Positions 1-12,461 of a DNA stretch of 64,000 nt are shown here, piece after piece (position 1 is the first letter of the stretch; every line of letters starts with the position of its first letter). Made by a program: the position numbers and the translations under genes. The DNA is from Streptomonospora litoralis (lineage in GTDB: Bacteria; Actinomycetota; Actinomycetes; Streptosporangiales; Streptosporangiaceae), in assembly GCF_004323735.1 (NCBI RefSeq), contig NZ_CP036455.1, positions 3,219,101 through 3,283,100 of the forward strand, read 5' to 3'. The notes beneath the pieces are model-generated. The model was not told the DNA's origin. It did no database searches and saw only the letters and a program-made list of their open reading frames with translations.

Positions 1-1661
1 CGGTCTCAGGCGTGACCCCCCAGCAGGCCGACTACTGCGCCCGGCACGTCCTGGGCGCCGAAGCTTCTCCCGACGATCCGCGGCGCGGTAAGGCGCTGGC
101 CGCGCATCTGCTGCGGCAGGGCGCGCGTGAAGGCCACACCGCACTGGAGGAGCAGCGCCTCGCCGGGGCTCTGCGGTCGATGGGCGTCCGCTCGGTCGAT
201 GCCGCGCTGAGCGCGGCGCTGGACGGCGGCGAGGTGCTGAGCTTCGAGATGGTCGACGAACCCGACGACGGCGACGACTTCGACGGCGGCGACCCGGGCG
301 AGGTGCCCGACCCCGACCGCTGGTACGCGCTGACCCGCATCGGCCTCGCCGAACAGGACCTCGGCGAGGGGTTGGCCCGCCTCGCCGGCACCAGCGAGCC
401 GATCATGGACTCCGCGACCGCCGCCGAGACCGTCGAGGCCACCGCCGAGCGCCTCGGCGCCGAGGTCGACCCGCGGACCGCCGCCGCACTGGTCACGGTC
501 GCGCTGCGGGGCGTCTGCGTGCTCCAGCACGGCGCGGGTGCCCGGGTACCCGTCGCGCACGCGCTGGCCTGCGCCGCCGCCATCGCCGCCGACAGCGAGG
601 CCGGCATCGCCGTCGCCTCACCCACCGCCCAGGCTGCCGCCGAGGTCAACTCCGCCCTCGCCGATCTGGGCGCCGGAGGCGACGTGGCCGCAGTGCCGCT
701 GGCTGTGCTGCTGGAGACCCGCTCCCCCGGCGTGCACGGCCGCCGCTCGGAGCGACCGATCGAGGCCGGGCTGGTAGTGGTCACCGGCGCCAGGTGGCTC
801 GACGTGGACCGGGCCGCCGCGCTCGTCGACGCCTGCGCCGACGGCACGCACCTGGTTCTGCTCGCCGACCCGGCGCAGGCGCCCTCGGCCGCGCCGGGCA
901 GCGTCGTGGCCGACCTGGTCGCCTCGCGCACCGTGCACGTCGCCGACCTGCCCGAAGGTCCCGACGCGGGTCCGCTGGCACGCATGGCCGAGTCCGTGGC
1001 CGGCGGCGAACTGGAGGAGGTCGGCGCACCGGGCCGCGAGGTGGTGGTCGTGCCCGCGGACTCCGCCGCCGCTGCCGCGCACCGGACGGTGCAGCTCATC
1101 ACCGACTCCATCCCCCGTGCCCTGGAGATCCCCGCCGAGCAGGTGCAGATCGTCGCCGCCACACGCGGCGGCGAGGCGGGCACCGACGCGCTGAACGCGG
1201 TGTGCAAGGAGCGGCTCAACCCCGGTCCGGGCGCTCACGGCGGCCTGGACGCGGGGGACCGGGTTCTCGTGACCGCCGACGGGCCGGGCTGCGCCGCCGG
1301 AGACGTCGGCTACCTGCGTGTCGCAGACGGTGACGACGGCAACGGGCAGGGCGGCGGTGCGCCTGTGCTCGCCGTGGAACTGCCGGGCGGAACTCTGGCC
1401 CGGGTGGCGGACCCGGCGCAGCTGCGGCCGGGGTGGGCGATCACCGTCGCCGCGGCGCACGGCGGCCGCTGGCCCGCGGTCGTCGCGGTGTTCCCGCCCG
1501 AGACGCGGGCGTCGCGGCCGCAGGTCTACACGGCGCTGACGACGGCGCAGCGCCACCTGTCCCTCGTGCAGGCCGCCGGCCCCGCCCTGGCTCAGGGCGT
1601 GCGCGAGAACGCCGCGCTGCCCCGCCACACGCGCCTGGTCCAGGTGCTGCGCGAGGGATGA
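1..1661 (+). CDS. RecD2-like helix-hairpin-helix/helicase protein, C-terminal part (5' end outside window)
   Basis: The reading frame is open to the left edge, and the first residues read like the middle of a RecD2 helix-hairpin-helix region (QQADYCARHVLG, then DDPRR and a REGHT segment), so the true start is probably upstream of the window. The central part has the layout of a superfamily 1 helicase and the C-terminus ends in a UvrD/RecD-like YTALTTAQ segment. Both diagnostic motifs look degenerate: where an active enzyme has a GxGKT P-loop this one reads HGAGARVPVA, and the usual arginine of the YTAxTRA motif is replaced (TTAQ). From the family, RecD2 proteins unwind DNA 5'-3'; I infer that this paralogue may bind DNA or a partner without being an efficient ATPase. 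The visible part is about 550 residues. The gene converges on the SDR gene at 2124. Confidence 0.6.
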   Translation, partial: VSGVTPQQADYCARHVLGAEASPDDPRRGKALAAHLLRQGAREGHTALEEQRLAGALRSMGVRSVDAALSAALDGGEVLSFEMVDEPDDGDDFDGGDPGEVPDPDRWYALTRIGLAEQDLGEGLARLAGTSEPIMDSATAAETVEATAERLGAEVDPRTAAALVTVALRGVCVLQHGAGARVPVAHALACAAAIAADSEAGIAVASPTAQAAAEVNSALADLGAGGDVAAVPLAVLLETRSPGVHGRRSERPIEAGLVVVTGARWLDVDRAAALVDACADGTHLVLLADPAQAPSAAPGSVVADLVASRTVHVADLPEGPDAGPLARMAESVAGGELEEVGAPGREVVVVPADSAAAAAHRTVQLITDSIPRALEIPAEQVQIVAATRGGEAGTDALNAVCKERLNPGPGAHGGLDAGDRVLVTADGPGCAAGDVGYLRVADGDDGNGQGGGAPVLAVELPGGTLARVADPAQLRPGWAITVAAAHGGRWPAVVAVFPPETRASRPQVYTALTTAQRHLSLVQAAGPALAQGVRENAALPRHTRLVQVLREG

Positions 1662-1807
1662 GGGAGCAACCCGTCGCCATTGCCCGTCGATACCTGCGGA
1701 TACGACGAAGGTGCCCGGTGCCCGACTCCGCCCGAGGCACCCCCGCCGAACCACGTGGCGGCTCGGTGCTGACCGGGCGCCCGGGAGTCCTTTATGTCGG
1801 GTTTCGC

Positions 1808-1874
1808 GGCGTCTATTGCGCGGAAATCGCCACGGATCGGCCTTGGACGTGGTGATTTCCGCGCAATAGACGCC
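1808..1874. repeat. Long inverted repeat (27-bp arms, 13-nt loop)
   Basis: Arms at 1808-1834 and 1848-1874 are complementary at 26 of 27 positions; the inner 21 bp are perfect, beginning GGCGTCTATTGCGC. It lies between two convergent genes, 147 bp after one stop and 250 bp before the other. It could be a bidirectional terminator, although there is no T-tract and the stem is unusually long. A small mobile palindromic element is the alternative. The rest of the gap (1662-2123) shows nothing else. Confidence 0.75.
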
Positions 1875-2123
1875 GACCGGGCCCAACCGCCGCGCGCCGC
1901 GCCCGCCCGGCCACGGGAGCAGATAGCGCCGGCGCGGGCGGGAGGGGCCGCCGCCGTTGTCGCCGCTTTTCCTCCCAGGCGACCCGCCCCCGCCCGGTGC
2001 CACGGCCGCGCAACAGACCCGAGGCGCCCTCGGCGCGCCGAGCCATGCGCGGGCGGGGCCGGAGACGGCACGCCCGAGTCGACCAGCTCGGCACACGGAA
2101 TTCAGGAACTTGGCGAAGTGCTA

Positions 2124-2885
2124 CTAGACCCGGTCGACGAAGCCGCCGTCGACGACCAGGTTGGCGCCGGTGATGAAGGACGCCGCCGGGGCGGCGAGGA
2201 ACGCGACGGCGCGGGCGACCTCCTCGGGGCGGCCGAGGCGGCCGACGGGGATGCGCTCGCGGATGCTGTTGTAGAAGTCGGGGTCCGAGCCGCGGCGGCG
2301 CGCCCAGCCGCCGCCCTCGAACTCGATGGGGCCCGGGGAGACCGTGTTCACCCGGATTCCCTGCGCCGGCAGCGTGTGGCCGAGTGCCGCCGCGTGGTGG
2401 TTGAGGGCGGCCTTGACCGCGCCGTAGGCCTTGGGCCCCGAGGGGGCGGTGGTGTGCAGCGCCGATGTCGTGGAGACGAGCACGATCGCCCCGCCGCGCT
2501 CGGAGTTCTCCAGGTGCGGCCGGGCGTGCTCGGCCATTCGCACGAAGGGCAGGATGTCGGTCTCGAACCCGCGCTCCCACTGGTCGGGGGTGGCCGCGCT
2601 GCCGGCCGAGACGTTGGAGACCAGGACGTCGATGCCGCCGAGGTGTTCGGCGGAGCGGTCCAGGAAGCCGCGCAGCGCCTCGGTGTCGGCGACGTCGAGG
2701 GCCTCCTCGGCCACCGTGCGCCCGCCGGCGCGCAGCTGCTCGGCGGCGCGCTGCAGCGGTTCGGCCGAGCGGGCGCAGATCGCCAGGTCGGCGCCCTCTT
2801 CGCTGAAGGTCTGCGCGATGGCCCGGCCGATCCCGCGGCTGGCGCCGGTGACGACGACGCGTGCGCCGTGCAGTCCGAGGTCCAT
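2124..2885 (-). CDS. SDR-family NAD(P)-dependent oxidoreductase
   Basis: A 253-residue short-chain dehydrogenase/reductase. The N-terminal Rossmann motif TGASRGIG, an NVSAG segment at the usual NNAG position and the catalytic YGAVK (Tyr-x3-Lys) are visible, and the C-terminus has the usual TGANLVVDGGF end. The chosen ATG at 2885 is preceded by GAGAGGGG; longer in-frame starts reach into the fabI terminator region and have no ribosome binding site. The substrate cannot be read from the sequence. It lies downstream of fabG and fabI on the same strand, but a strong hairpin separates it from fabI, so co-transcription is doubtful. A 3-oxoacyl-ACP reductase-like or alcohol dehydrogenase role is equally possible. 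Confidence 0.85.
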   Translation of the reverse strand: MDLGLHGARVVVTGASRGIGRAIAQTFSEEGADLAICARSAEPLQRAAEQLRAGGRTVAEEALDVADTEALRGFLDRSAEHLGGIDVLVSNVSAGSAATPDQWERGFETDILPFVRMAEHARPHLENSERGGAIVLVSTTSALHTTAPSGPKAYGAVKAALNHHAAALGHTLPAQGIRVNTVSPGPIEFEGGGWARRRGSDPDFYNSIRERIPVGRLGRPEEVARAVAFLAAPAASFITGANLVVDGGFVDRV

Positions 2886-2937
2886 GGTGGCTGGTCCCCT
2901 CTCGTTGGTGCGTGGCTGCTCGACCCGCCGACGCGAA

Positions 2938-2970
2938 CGCGGGCGCCCCCGAGGAACAGGGGCGCCCGCG
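2938..2970 (-). terminator. Hairpin downstream of fabI
   Basis: A perfect 12-bp stem (2938-2949 with 2959-2970; CGCGGGCGCCCC) encloses a 9-nt loop, 24 nt past the fabI stop. No T-run follows, which is normal for actinobacterial terminators. Confidence 0.6.
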
Positions 2971-2993
2971 TGCATAGGTCGGCGGGTGGCAGT

Positions 2994-3758
2994 CTACGCG
3001 CCGGTGGAGTGGAATCCCCCGTCGACGTGCACGGTTTCGCCGGTCGTCGCCGGGAACCAGTCCGACAGCAGCGCGACGACGGCGCGCGCAGCCGGCTCGG
3101 GGTCGGAGGTGTCCCAGCCCATGGGGGCGCGCTGCGGCCAGGCGTCCGCCAGCTCGTCGAAACCGGGGATGCTGCGAGCGGCCATGGTGCGCAGCGGTCC
3201 GGCCGAGACGAGGTTGACCCGGACGCTGTACTCGCCCAGGTAGCGGGCGAGGTAGCGGGCGGTCGAGGTGAGCCCGGCCTTGGCCACACCCATCCAGTCG
3301 TAGACGGGGTAGGAGACGCTGTTGTCGAAGTCCATGGCGACGATGGACCCGCCGTCCTTCATCAGCGGCAGCAGCGCCGTCGACAGCGCCTTGAGCGAGA
3401 AGGTGGAGGTGTGCATCGCGGTGGCGACGTCCTGCCAGGATGCGTTGAGGAAGTTTCCGCCCAGGGCCTCCTGCGGGGTGAAGCCGATGGAGTGCACGAT
3501 GCCGTCGATGCCGTCGACGTGCTCGCGCACCCGCTCGGCGAGGCTGCTCAGCTGGTCCTCGTCGGTGACGTCGAGTTCCAGCACGGGCGGGGCGTCGGGC
3601 AGGCGCTGGGCGATCCGCTCGACCAGGGAGAGCCGGCCGTACCCGGTGAGGACGACGGTGGCGCCCTGCTCCTGGCACATGCGGGCGACGTGGTAGGCGA
3701 TCGAGCTGTCGGTGATCACCCCGGTGACGAGGATGCGCTTGCCCTCAAGGATTCCCAT
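2994..3758 (-). CDS. fabI: Enoyl-[acyl-carrier-protein] reductase (NADH)
   Basis: A 254-residue FabI/InhA-type enoyl-ACP reductase, which carries out the last reduction of each FAS II elongation cycle in the cytoplasm. It starts MGILEGKRILVTG and has the FabI-specific dinucleotide site TGVITDSSIA in place of TGxxxGIG, the segment VHSIGFTP, and the catalytic pattern Tyr-x6-Lys (YDWMGVAK) that separates FabI from ordinary SDRs. Length and C-terminus (ETVHVDGGFHSTGA) are typical. The ATG at 3758 is chosen because homologues begin at this MGxLxGK sequence; the longer frame upstream is not protein-like. It follows fabG by 85 bp on the same strand, matching the actinobacterial fabG-fabI (mabA-inhA) arrangement. 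Confidence 0.95.
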   Translation of the reverse strand: MGILEGKRILVTGVITDSSIAYHVARMCQEQGATVVLTGYGRLSLVERIAQRLPDAPPVLELDVTDEDQLSSLAERVREHVDGIDGIVHSIGFTPQEALGGNFLNASWQDVATAMHTSTFSLKALSTALLPLMKDGGSIVAMDFDNSVSYPVYDWMGVAKAGLTSTARYLARYLGEYSVRVNLVSAGPLRTMAARSIPGFDELADAWPQRAPMGWDTSDPEPAARAVVALLSDWFPATTGETVHVDGGFHSTGA

Positions 3759-3843
3759 GGAAGTGTGCTGTCCTGTTCTTGTTCGTCGTGTTCGGCGGGC
3801 GTGTCGGGGGCGCAGGGCGCCGCGGGGCCGTGTCCGTGCGTGC

Positions 3844-6883
<3,040 letters not shown>

Positions 6884-7054
6884 GCGTTCTCCCACGCTCT
6901 GCTCGGCCGGCCGCCGCGCCGCCGCCCCGCAGGTCCTCGGGGCGCCGGGGGACGCAGCGGCCTGCTGTTACCTCGACAGAGGATCAACATACCATCTGGT
7001 CGGTTTCCTGGCGGCGGGAGTCCGGTGGGGGCGGTGTCCGCTCGCACCCGAGGC

Positions 7055-7088
7055 CGCCGCACCGGTGCGGACGCGCACCGGTGCGGCG
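7055..7088 (-). terminator. Terminator hairpin downstream of dnaE
   Basis: A perfect 15-bp stem (7055-7069 with 7074-7088, loop GACG) begins 18 nt beyond the dnaE stop. Each arm contains its own palindrome (CGCACCGGTGCG), so alternative folds exist. Confidence 0.65.
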
Positions 7089-7105
7089 TGCCGGGTGCCG
7101 GAGGA

Positions 7106-10100
7106 CTAGTAGGTGACCGCCTCGGCGCCCAGCAGGGATTTCAGGTCGCCGGCCAGCTCCGGGCCCACCCGGACCGGGTAGCCGGGGACGTCGTAGACCC
7201 GCGACTTGGCGGGGTGGTCCACGCGGATGGTCAGCGGTGTCTCGCCCCGGTGGGCCTTGAGCACGTGCTTGAGCTCGTCGACCAGGTCGGCGGTCAGGCG
7301 CTGCTCCTGCACGGTCAGCAGCATGGGTGGCGGCCCCTCGGAGACGTGGCTGATGTCGAGCGGGGTCAGCTCCACCGCCTGGATGGAGTACTCGCCCTCG
7401 CGCTCCTTGACCCGGCCCTTGACTGAGACGGCGGTGTCCTCGACCAGCACCTCGGAGTAGAGGGTGTAGGCCTCGGCGAAGAACAGCACGTCGATGCTGG
7501 CGTCGAGATCCTCGATGGTCACCTTCGCCCAGGGGTTGCCCGACTGCTTGCTGACCCGCCGCTCCACGCCGGAGATCAGCCCCGCCACCTGCACCTCCGC
7601 GCGGTCGCGGCGCTCACCGTTGTTGATGTCGAGAATGGCGGCGTCGCTGGACCGGGCCAGGATGCGCTCGGCGCCCGCCAGCGGATGGCTGGAGACGTAG
7701 AGGCCCAGCATCTCCCGCTCGAAGGCGAGCTTGGTCTTGCGGTCCCACTCCTTGTCCGACCAGGTGATGTCGAGCCCGATCGGCCCGGAGTCGTCTTCGT
7801 CGCCGCCGCCGAACAGGTCGAACTGGCCGTGCGCCTCCTGCTTCTTGGCCGAGATCATCGCGTCGACGGCGTGCTCGTGGTGGTTGAACAGGTCCATGCG
7901 GGGCTGGCCGAACCCGTCGAAGGCCCCGGCCTTGACCAGGGACTCCACGACGCGCTTGTTGCAGGCGGCCAGCTCGATCTTGGACACGAAGTCGACGAAG
8001 GAGGTGAACTCGCCCTTGGCCTTGCGGGTCCCCATGACGGACTCCACCACGTTGGTGCCGACGTTGCGCACGGCGCCCATGCCGAAGCGGATGTCGGCGC
8101 CGACGGCGGTGAAGCGCAGCGCCGATTCGTTGACGTCGGGCGGCAGGACCTGGATGCCCATCTTGCGGCACTCGGCGAGGTAGACCGCCATCTTGTCCTT
8201 GTCGCCGCTGACGGAGGTGAGCAGGGCCGCCATGTAGGAGGCGGGGTGGTTGGCCTTCAGGTAGGCGGTGCGGAAGGAGAGGATGGCGTAGCCGGCGGCG
8301 TGCGACTTGTTGAACGCGTATCCGGAGAAGGGGAGCATGACCTCCCAGAGCGTGTCGACGGCCTCCTGGGAGAACCCGCGCTCCAGCATGCCGGCGTTGA
8401 ACTTGGTGTACTCCTTTTCCAGCGCCTCCTTCTTCTTCTTGCCCATAGCGCGGCGCATCAGGTCGGCGCCGCCCAGCGAGTAGCCGGCCATCTGCTGGGC
8501 GATGGCCATGATCTGCTCCTGGTAGACGAGCAGGTGGTAGGTCTCGGAGAGGATCGGGTCCAGCGCGTCGGCCAGTTCCGGGTGGATCGAGGTGATGTCC
8601 TGGCGCCCGTTGGAGCGGTCGGCGTAGTCGTTGTGGGCGTTGGCCGCCATGGGGCCGGGCCGGTACAGCGCGTTGACGGCGACGATGTCGGAGAACTGGG
8701 TGGGCTGCATCCTGCGCAGCAGCGCCCGCATGGCCGTACCGTCGAGCTGGAACACGCCCAGGGTGTCGCCGCGCGCCAGCAGCTCGTAGGTCTTGGGGTC
8801 GTCGAAACCGACCTGGGACCAGTCGATCTCGACGCCCTCGTTGGACTTTACGTTCTGGATCGCGTCGTCGATGATCGTGAGATTGCGCAGGCCCAGGAAG
8901 TCCATCTTCAGCAGGCCCATCTCCTCGCACTGCGGGAAGGGGAACCCGGTGATGATGGCGCCGTCGGTGTCGCGCTTGTGCAGCGGCACGACGTCCAGCA
9001 GGGGCTCGGCCGAGAGGATCACGCCGGCTGCGTGCACACCGGTGCCGCGGGTGAGCCCCTCGATGCCGCGGGCGGTCTCCATGACCTTCTTGACCTGCGG
9101 GTCCTTCTCCATCAGGGTGCGCAGCTCGACGGCTTCGGCGTAGCGCTCGGCGGAGTCGTCCTCGACCTCGGCCAGCGAGATCTCCTTGCCGCCGACCGGC
9201 GGCGGGAACGCCTTGGTGATCTGGTCGCCCAGTGCGTAGGGCAGGCCGTGGATTCGGGTGGAGTCCTTGACGGCGGCCTTGGCCTTGATGGTGCCGAAGG
9301 TGAGGATCTGGGCCACCCGCTCCTCGCCGTAGAACTCGGTGACGTATTCGATCATCTCCCCGCGCCGACGCTCGTCGAAGTCCAGGTCGATGTCGGGCAT
9401 GGTGACGCGCTCGGGGTTGAGGAACCGCTCGAACAGCAGTCCGTGCGCCAGCGGGTCGAGGTCGGTGATGCCGAGCACGTAGGCGACCATCGATCCGGCC
9501 GCCGACCCGCGCCCCGGACCCAGCGCGATGCCGTGCTTGCGCGCGTACTGGCAGATGTCGGAGACGACCAGGAAGTAGGCGGGAAAGCCCATCTCGTTGA
9601 TGATGTGCAGTTCGCGGTCGATGCGGTCGCGCACGGCGTCGTCGGTGCCGTCGGGGTAGCGGGTGGGCGTGAGCCGGTCGATCTCCTTGCGCAGCCACGT
9701 CGACTGGGTCTCGGCCTCGGGCACGTCGAACTTGGGCATGAGGTCGCGGGAGGCGAAGACCTCGTCGTAGGCGCCGTCCTCGACGGAGTCGGCGACCATG
9801 AGCGTGTTGCGGCAGCCCTGGGCCCATTCGTCCAGGCTCACCAGCGAGCGCATCTCCTCGGCGGACTTGATGTAGTAGCCGTCGCCGTTGAACTTGAACC
9901 GGGCGGGGTCGTCGAGGTTCTTGCCGACGCCCACCGCCAGCAGGGCGTCGTGGTCCTGGGCCTGGTCCTGGGTGACGTAGTGGGAGTCGTTGGTCACCAG
10001 CGGGGGCAGGTTCAGTTCGCGGCCGACCTTGAGCAGGCCGTCGCGGACATCGCGCTCGATGCTGATGCCGTGGTCCATCAGCTCCAGGAAGACGCTGTCC

Positions 10101-10660
10101 TTGCCGAAGATGTCCTGGAGCTTGGCGGCGTAGTCGATGGCCTCCTTCTCCTGGCCGAGGCGCAGCCGGGTCTGCACCCCCCCTGAGGGGCAGCCGGTGG
10201 AGACCATGATCCCCTCGGCGTAGCGGCTCATCAGCTCCAGGTCCATGCGCGGCTTGCCGTAGTAGCCCTCGAGGCTGGCCAGCGAGGACATGCGGAAGAG
10301 GTTGCGCAGGCCGGTGGCGTTGCGCGCCCACATGGTCATGTGCAGGTAGCGGCCACCGCCGGAGATGTCCTTGCCGCCTTCGGTGTTCTCGTCGGAGTCG
10401 CCGCGGCCCCAGCGCACCCGCTTCTTGTGGAACCGCGACTCCGGCGCCACGTACGCCTCGATGCCGATGACGGGCTTGACCCCCGAGCCTTTGGACTGCT
10501 CCCAGAACTCGTAGGCGCCGAACATGTTGCCGTGGTCGGTCATGGCGACCGCGGGCATCTGCTGCCGGGCCGCCTCGGCGAACAGCGGCTTCAGCTTGGC
10601 GGCGCCGTCCAGCATCGAATACTCGGTGTGGACGTGCAGGTGGACGAAGGGGTCAGCCAC
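7106..10660 (-). CDS. dnaE: DNA polymerase III alpha subunit (DnaE1 type)
   Basis: An 1184-residue replicative polymerase catalytic subunit, the normal length for actinobacterial DnaE1. The N-terminal PHP domain opens with HLHVHTEYSMLDG and AMTDHGNMFG. The catalytic palm aspartates lie in MPDIDLDFDE near residue 420 and MDFLGLRN near residue 585. The fingers and tandem HhH region are followed by a C-terminal OB-fold (AEVQVAGLISGVERRV). It starts with GTG at 10660, with AGAGG upstream. In the cell it works with the beta clamp and clamp loader in chromosome replication. It is an isolated transcription unit with its own downstream terminator. No inserted or missing motifs were noticed. Confidence 0.97.
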   Translation of the reverse strand: MADPFVHLHVHTEYSMLDGAAKLKPLFAEAARQQMPAVAMTDHGNMFGAYEFWEQSKGSGVKPVIGIEAYVAPESRFHKKRVRWGRGDSDENTEGGKDISGGGRYLHMTMWARNATGLRNLFRMSSLASLEGYYGKPRMDLELMSRYAEGIMVSTGCPSGGVQTRLRLGQEKEAIDYAAKLQDIFGKDSVFLELMDHGISIERDVRDGLLKVGRELNLPPLVTNDSHYVTQDQAQDHDALLAVGVGKNLDDPARFKFNGDGYYIKSAEEMRSLVSLDEWAQGCRNTLMVADSVEDGAYDEVFASRDLMPKFDVPEAETQSTWLRKEIDRLTPTRYPDGTDDAVRDRIDRELHIINEMGFPAYFLVVSDICQYARKHGIALGPGRGSAAGSMVAYVLGITDLDPLAHGLLFERFLNPERVTMPDIDLDFDERRRGEMIEYVTEFYGEERVAQILTFGTIKAKAAVKDSTRIHGLPYALGDQITKAFPPPVGGKEISLAEVEDDSAERYAEAVELRTLMEKDPQVKKVMETARGIEGLTRGTGVHAAGVILSAEPLLDVVPLHKRDTDGAIITGFPFPQCEEMGLLKMDFLGLRNLTIIDDAIQNVKSNEGVEIDWSQVGFDDPKTYELLARGDTLGVFQLDGTAMRALLRRMQPTQFSDIVAVNALYRPGPMAANAHNDYADRSNGRQDITSIHPELADALDPILSETYHLLVYQEQIMAIAQQMAGYSLGGADLMRRAMGKKKKEALEKEYTKFNAGMLERGFSQEAVDTLWEVMLPFSGYAFNKSHAAGYAILSFRTAYLKANHPASYMAALLTSVSGDKDKMAVYLAECRKMGIQVLPPDVNESALRFTAVGADIRFGMGAVRNVGTNVVESVMGTRKAKGEFTSFVDFVSKIELAACNKRVVESLVKAGAFDGFGQPRMDLFNHHEHAVDAMISAKKQEAHGQFDLFGGGDEDDSGPIGLDITWSDKEWDRKTKLAFEREMLGLYVSSHPLAGAERILARSSDAAILDINNGERRDRAEVQVAGLISGVERRVSKQSGNPWAKVTIEDLDASIDVLFFAEAYTLYSEVLVEDTAVSVKGRVKEREGEYSIQAVELTPLDISHVSEGPPPMLLTVQEQRLTADLVDELKHVLKAHRGETPLTIRVDHPAKSRVYDVPGYPVRVGPELAGDLKSLLGAEAVTY

Positions 10661-10843
10661 AGTCTCAGAACCTCTAACAACGACAGGACTACGCGGGAAC
10701 GTGTGACTCCTGAGACTAGTCCCGCCACAGGCGCCGCCACTACTCGCACGGCCGGGCTGTGGACGGCGACCGGAATCCGCCGGGGCCGTGCGCGCGCAGG
10801 AGGTCCGCCGGGCGCCGTCCGGGGCCGCGGCAGGGTGGCCGGA

Positions 10844-11386
10844 TCAGATCGCGGGAGGCCCGTCGCCTGCGCTGACGCTGGCCAGCAGCTCGGGCTCGAG
10901 CGGCGTCCCGTCAGGGTTGCGCCGCAGCACCGAGACCTCTCCGGTGGACTCCATCACCACCGCGGCGACCTGGTCGAAGGTCGTGATTCCGGCCAGGCGC
11001 AGCTTGGAGCACAGGTCGCCGCGCGTCATCCGCACCCGCGACAGGTTGTCCTCGATGACCTCGGTGTCGCGCATCAGCAGCAGCGGACCGCTGTCCATCA
11101 GCCGCTCGCCGCCGTCGTGGCGGCGGTACCAGGCGAGCAGGGCCTGCACGGTGAACAGCACGCCCAAGCCCACGACGCCCTCCAACAGTGAGGTGGTGCC
11201 GACCGCTGTAGTGGCCACGATCGACCCGAAGGCCACCGTGGCGGCCATGTCGAAGTTGGTCATCTCAGAGAAGGACCGGAGCCCGGCGAGGCGTGAGAAC
11301 ACGATGAGGGCCAGATACGCCCCGCACGTGGCGAGAACCACGACCAGTAGCGCCACGGGCGTGGCTCCCAGACCGCTGGACAGCAC
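10844..11386 (-). CDS. DUF421 (YetF-like) membrane protein
   Basis: A 180-residue protein with two or three N-terminal hydrophobic segments (ALLVVVLATCGAYLALIVFS and a second near VGLGVLFTVQALLAW), then a soluble domain with the DUF421 signature: RSFSEMTNFDMAATVAFGSI, GPLLLMRDTEVIEDNLSRVRMTRGDLCSKLRLAGI and VVMESTGEVSVLRR. The GTG start at 11386 is supported by GAGGAGG about 4-5 nt upstream. The function of the family is unknown; its C-terminal domain is expected to be cytoplasmic. It lies 183 bp upstream of dnaE on the same strand with no obvious link. Confidence 0.85.
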   Translation of the reverse strand: MLSSGLGATPVALLVVVLATCGAYLALIVFSRLAGLRSFSEMTNFDMAATVAFGSIVATTAVGTTSLLEGVVGLGVLFTVQALLAWYRRHDGGERLMDSGPLLLMRDTEVIEDNLSRVRMTRGDLCSKLRLAGITTFDQVAAVVMESTGEVSVLRRNPDGTPLEPELLASVSAGDGPPAI

Positions 11387-11629
11387 CGTTCCTCCTCGAT
11401 CGAGGTCGACTCCGCCGACGCGTCCCGCCGGCTCCGGGCGTCTCTACCCGGCACACGCTTCACGATGATGGGCCGCCTTCGTCACGTCGCGGCCGCGCCG
11501 CGCCGAAGCGGCTTCCGGGCACCGGCGGGCAGAGGTCCGCCGCCCGATCGCGCCCGAACCGGTCGCGATACGCCCGGCCCGCGGCCCCCGAACCGCGGCA
11601 TCCGCGGCCGTTGCGGCCGGTGCGCGCAC

Positions 11630-12286
11630 TCAGCGGCCGTAGGCCTGCGGGCGCAGGGCGTCCAGCAGCAGACGGGCGTAATGGTCGCCGATCTGCTGCG
11701 GGCTCAGCGCGCCCTCGGGGTGGTACCAGGTGCTCAGATGATGGACGCTGCCGAAGTAGAAATCGCAGACGATGTCGGCGGGCACCCGGTCGGTGAAGAC
11801 GCCCTCGTCCTGCCCTTCGGTGATCAGCGAGCGGAACAGCTCGTGGTACCGGCGGCGCTGCGCGCGGACCTCGCGCTGCTTCTCGGCACTGAGTTGGTGC
11901 AGCGACCGGTAGGAGATGGTCGCGTCGTCCAGGTTGTCGATGGTGCTGACCACCACGTCGGCGGCGGCCCGGCCGACGCGCTCGGCCACGGGGCCCTGCT
12001 CTCCGGCGATCTCACTGAGCCGCGACATCTGCAGGCGCAGCACGCGCGCGTAGATCTCGGCGAGGAGGTCGTCCTTGGAGTCGAAGTAGTGATACATCGC
12101 CCCCTTGGTGACGTCGGCCGCGCCGACGATCTCCTGCACAGAGGTGCGGTCGAAGCCCTTCTCGGCGAACAGGCGGGTGGCCGCGGCCATCAGCCGCCGC
12201 GGCACCGCGGGACCGGCGGACTCGGCACTGCGCCGGGCGGATCCATCTCCTGCGGGTTCAGCGGAGGGCACGGCCGGCATCCCCAT
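11630..12286 (-). CDS. TetR/AcrR-family transcriptional regulator
   Basis: A 218-residue one-component repressor. The N-terminal helix-turn-helix is clear (LMAAATRLFAEKGFDRTSVQEIV, then GAADVTKGAMYHYFDSKDDLLAEIY). The ligand-binding half contains SYRSLHQLSAEKQREVRAQRRRYHELF and a DFYFGSVHHLSTWYHPEG segment, which resembles KstR2/FadR-like TetR regulators of lipid or acyl-CoA metabolism, but the ligand cannot be assigned. The start is uncertain: ATG 12286 is used, while a GTG at 12310 preceded by GAGAAAGG is an alternative. There is no adjacent target gene in a divergent position. Confidence 0.85.
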   Translation of the reverse strand: MGMPAVPSAEPAGDGSARRSAESAGPAVPRRLMAAATRLFAEKGFDRTSVQEIVGAADVTKGAMYHYFDSKDDLLAEIYARVLRLQMSRLSEIAGEQGPVAERVGRAAADVVVSTIDNLDDATISYRSLHQLSAEKQREVRAQRRRYHELFRSLITEGQDEGVFTDRVPADIVCDFYFGSVHHLSTWYHPEGALSPQQIGDHYARLLLDALRPQAYGR

Positions 12287-12461
12287 GCCCCCCTGGGTGC
12301 GAACGGCCACGGAAACGGCCTTTCTCGTAACGATCCTGCGCCCGCAGCGCGCCGGCGCCGCAAGCGGAGTACCACAACACAATAGACGCCTCACGGGGTG
12401 GGGCGCCGGTGGGGCCGCCAACCGGGTCCGTCAGGGCCCCGTACCACCGCGGGCGCCGGCG

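Noticed and set aside
1694-1710. Short sequence ACGACGAAGGTGC shared with about 32693
   Set aside because: Only 13 bases, not palindromic, in unrelated contexts; expected by chance near common CGACGAAGGT words.
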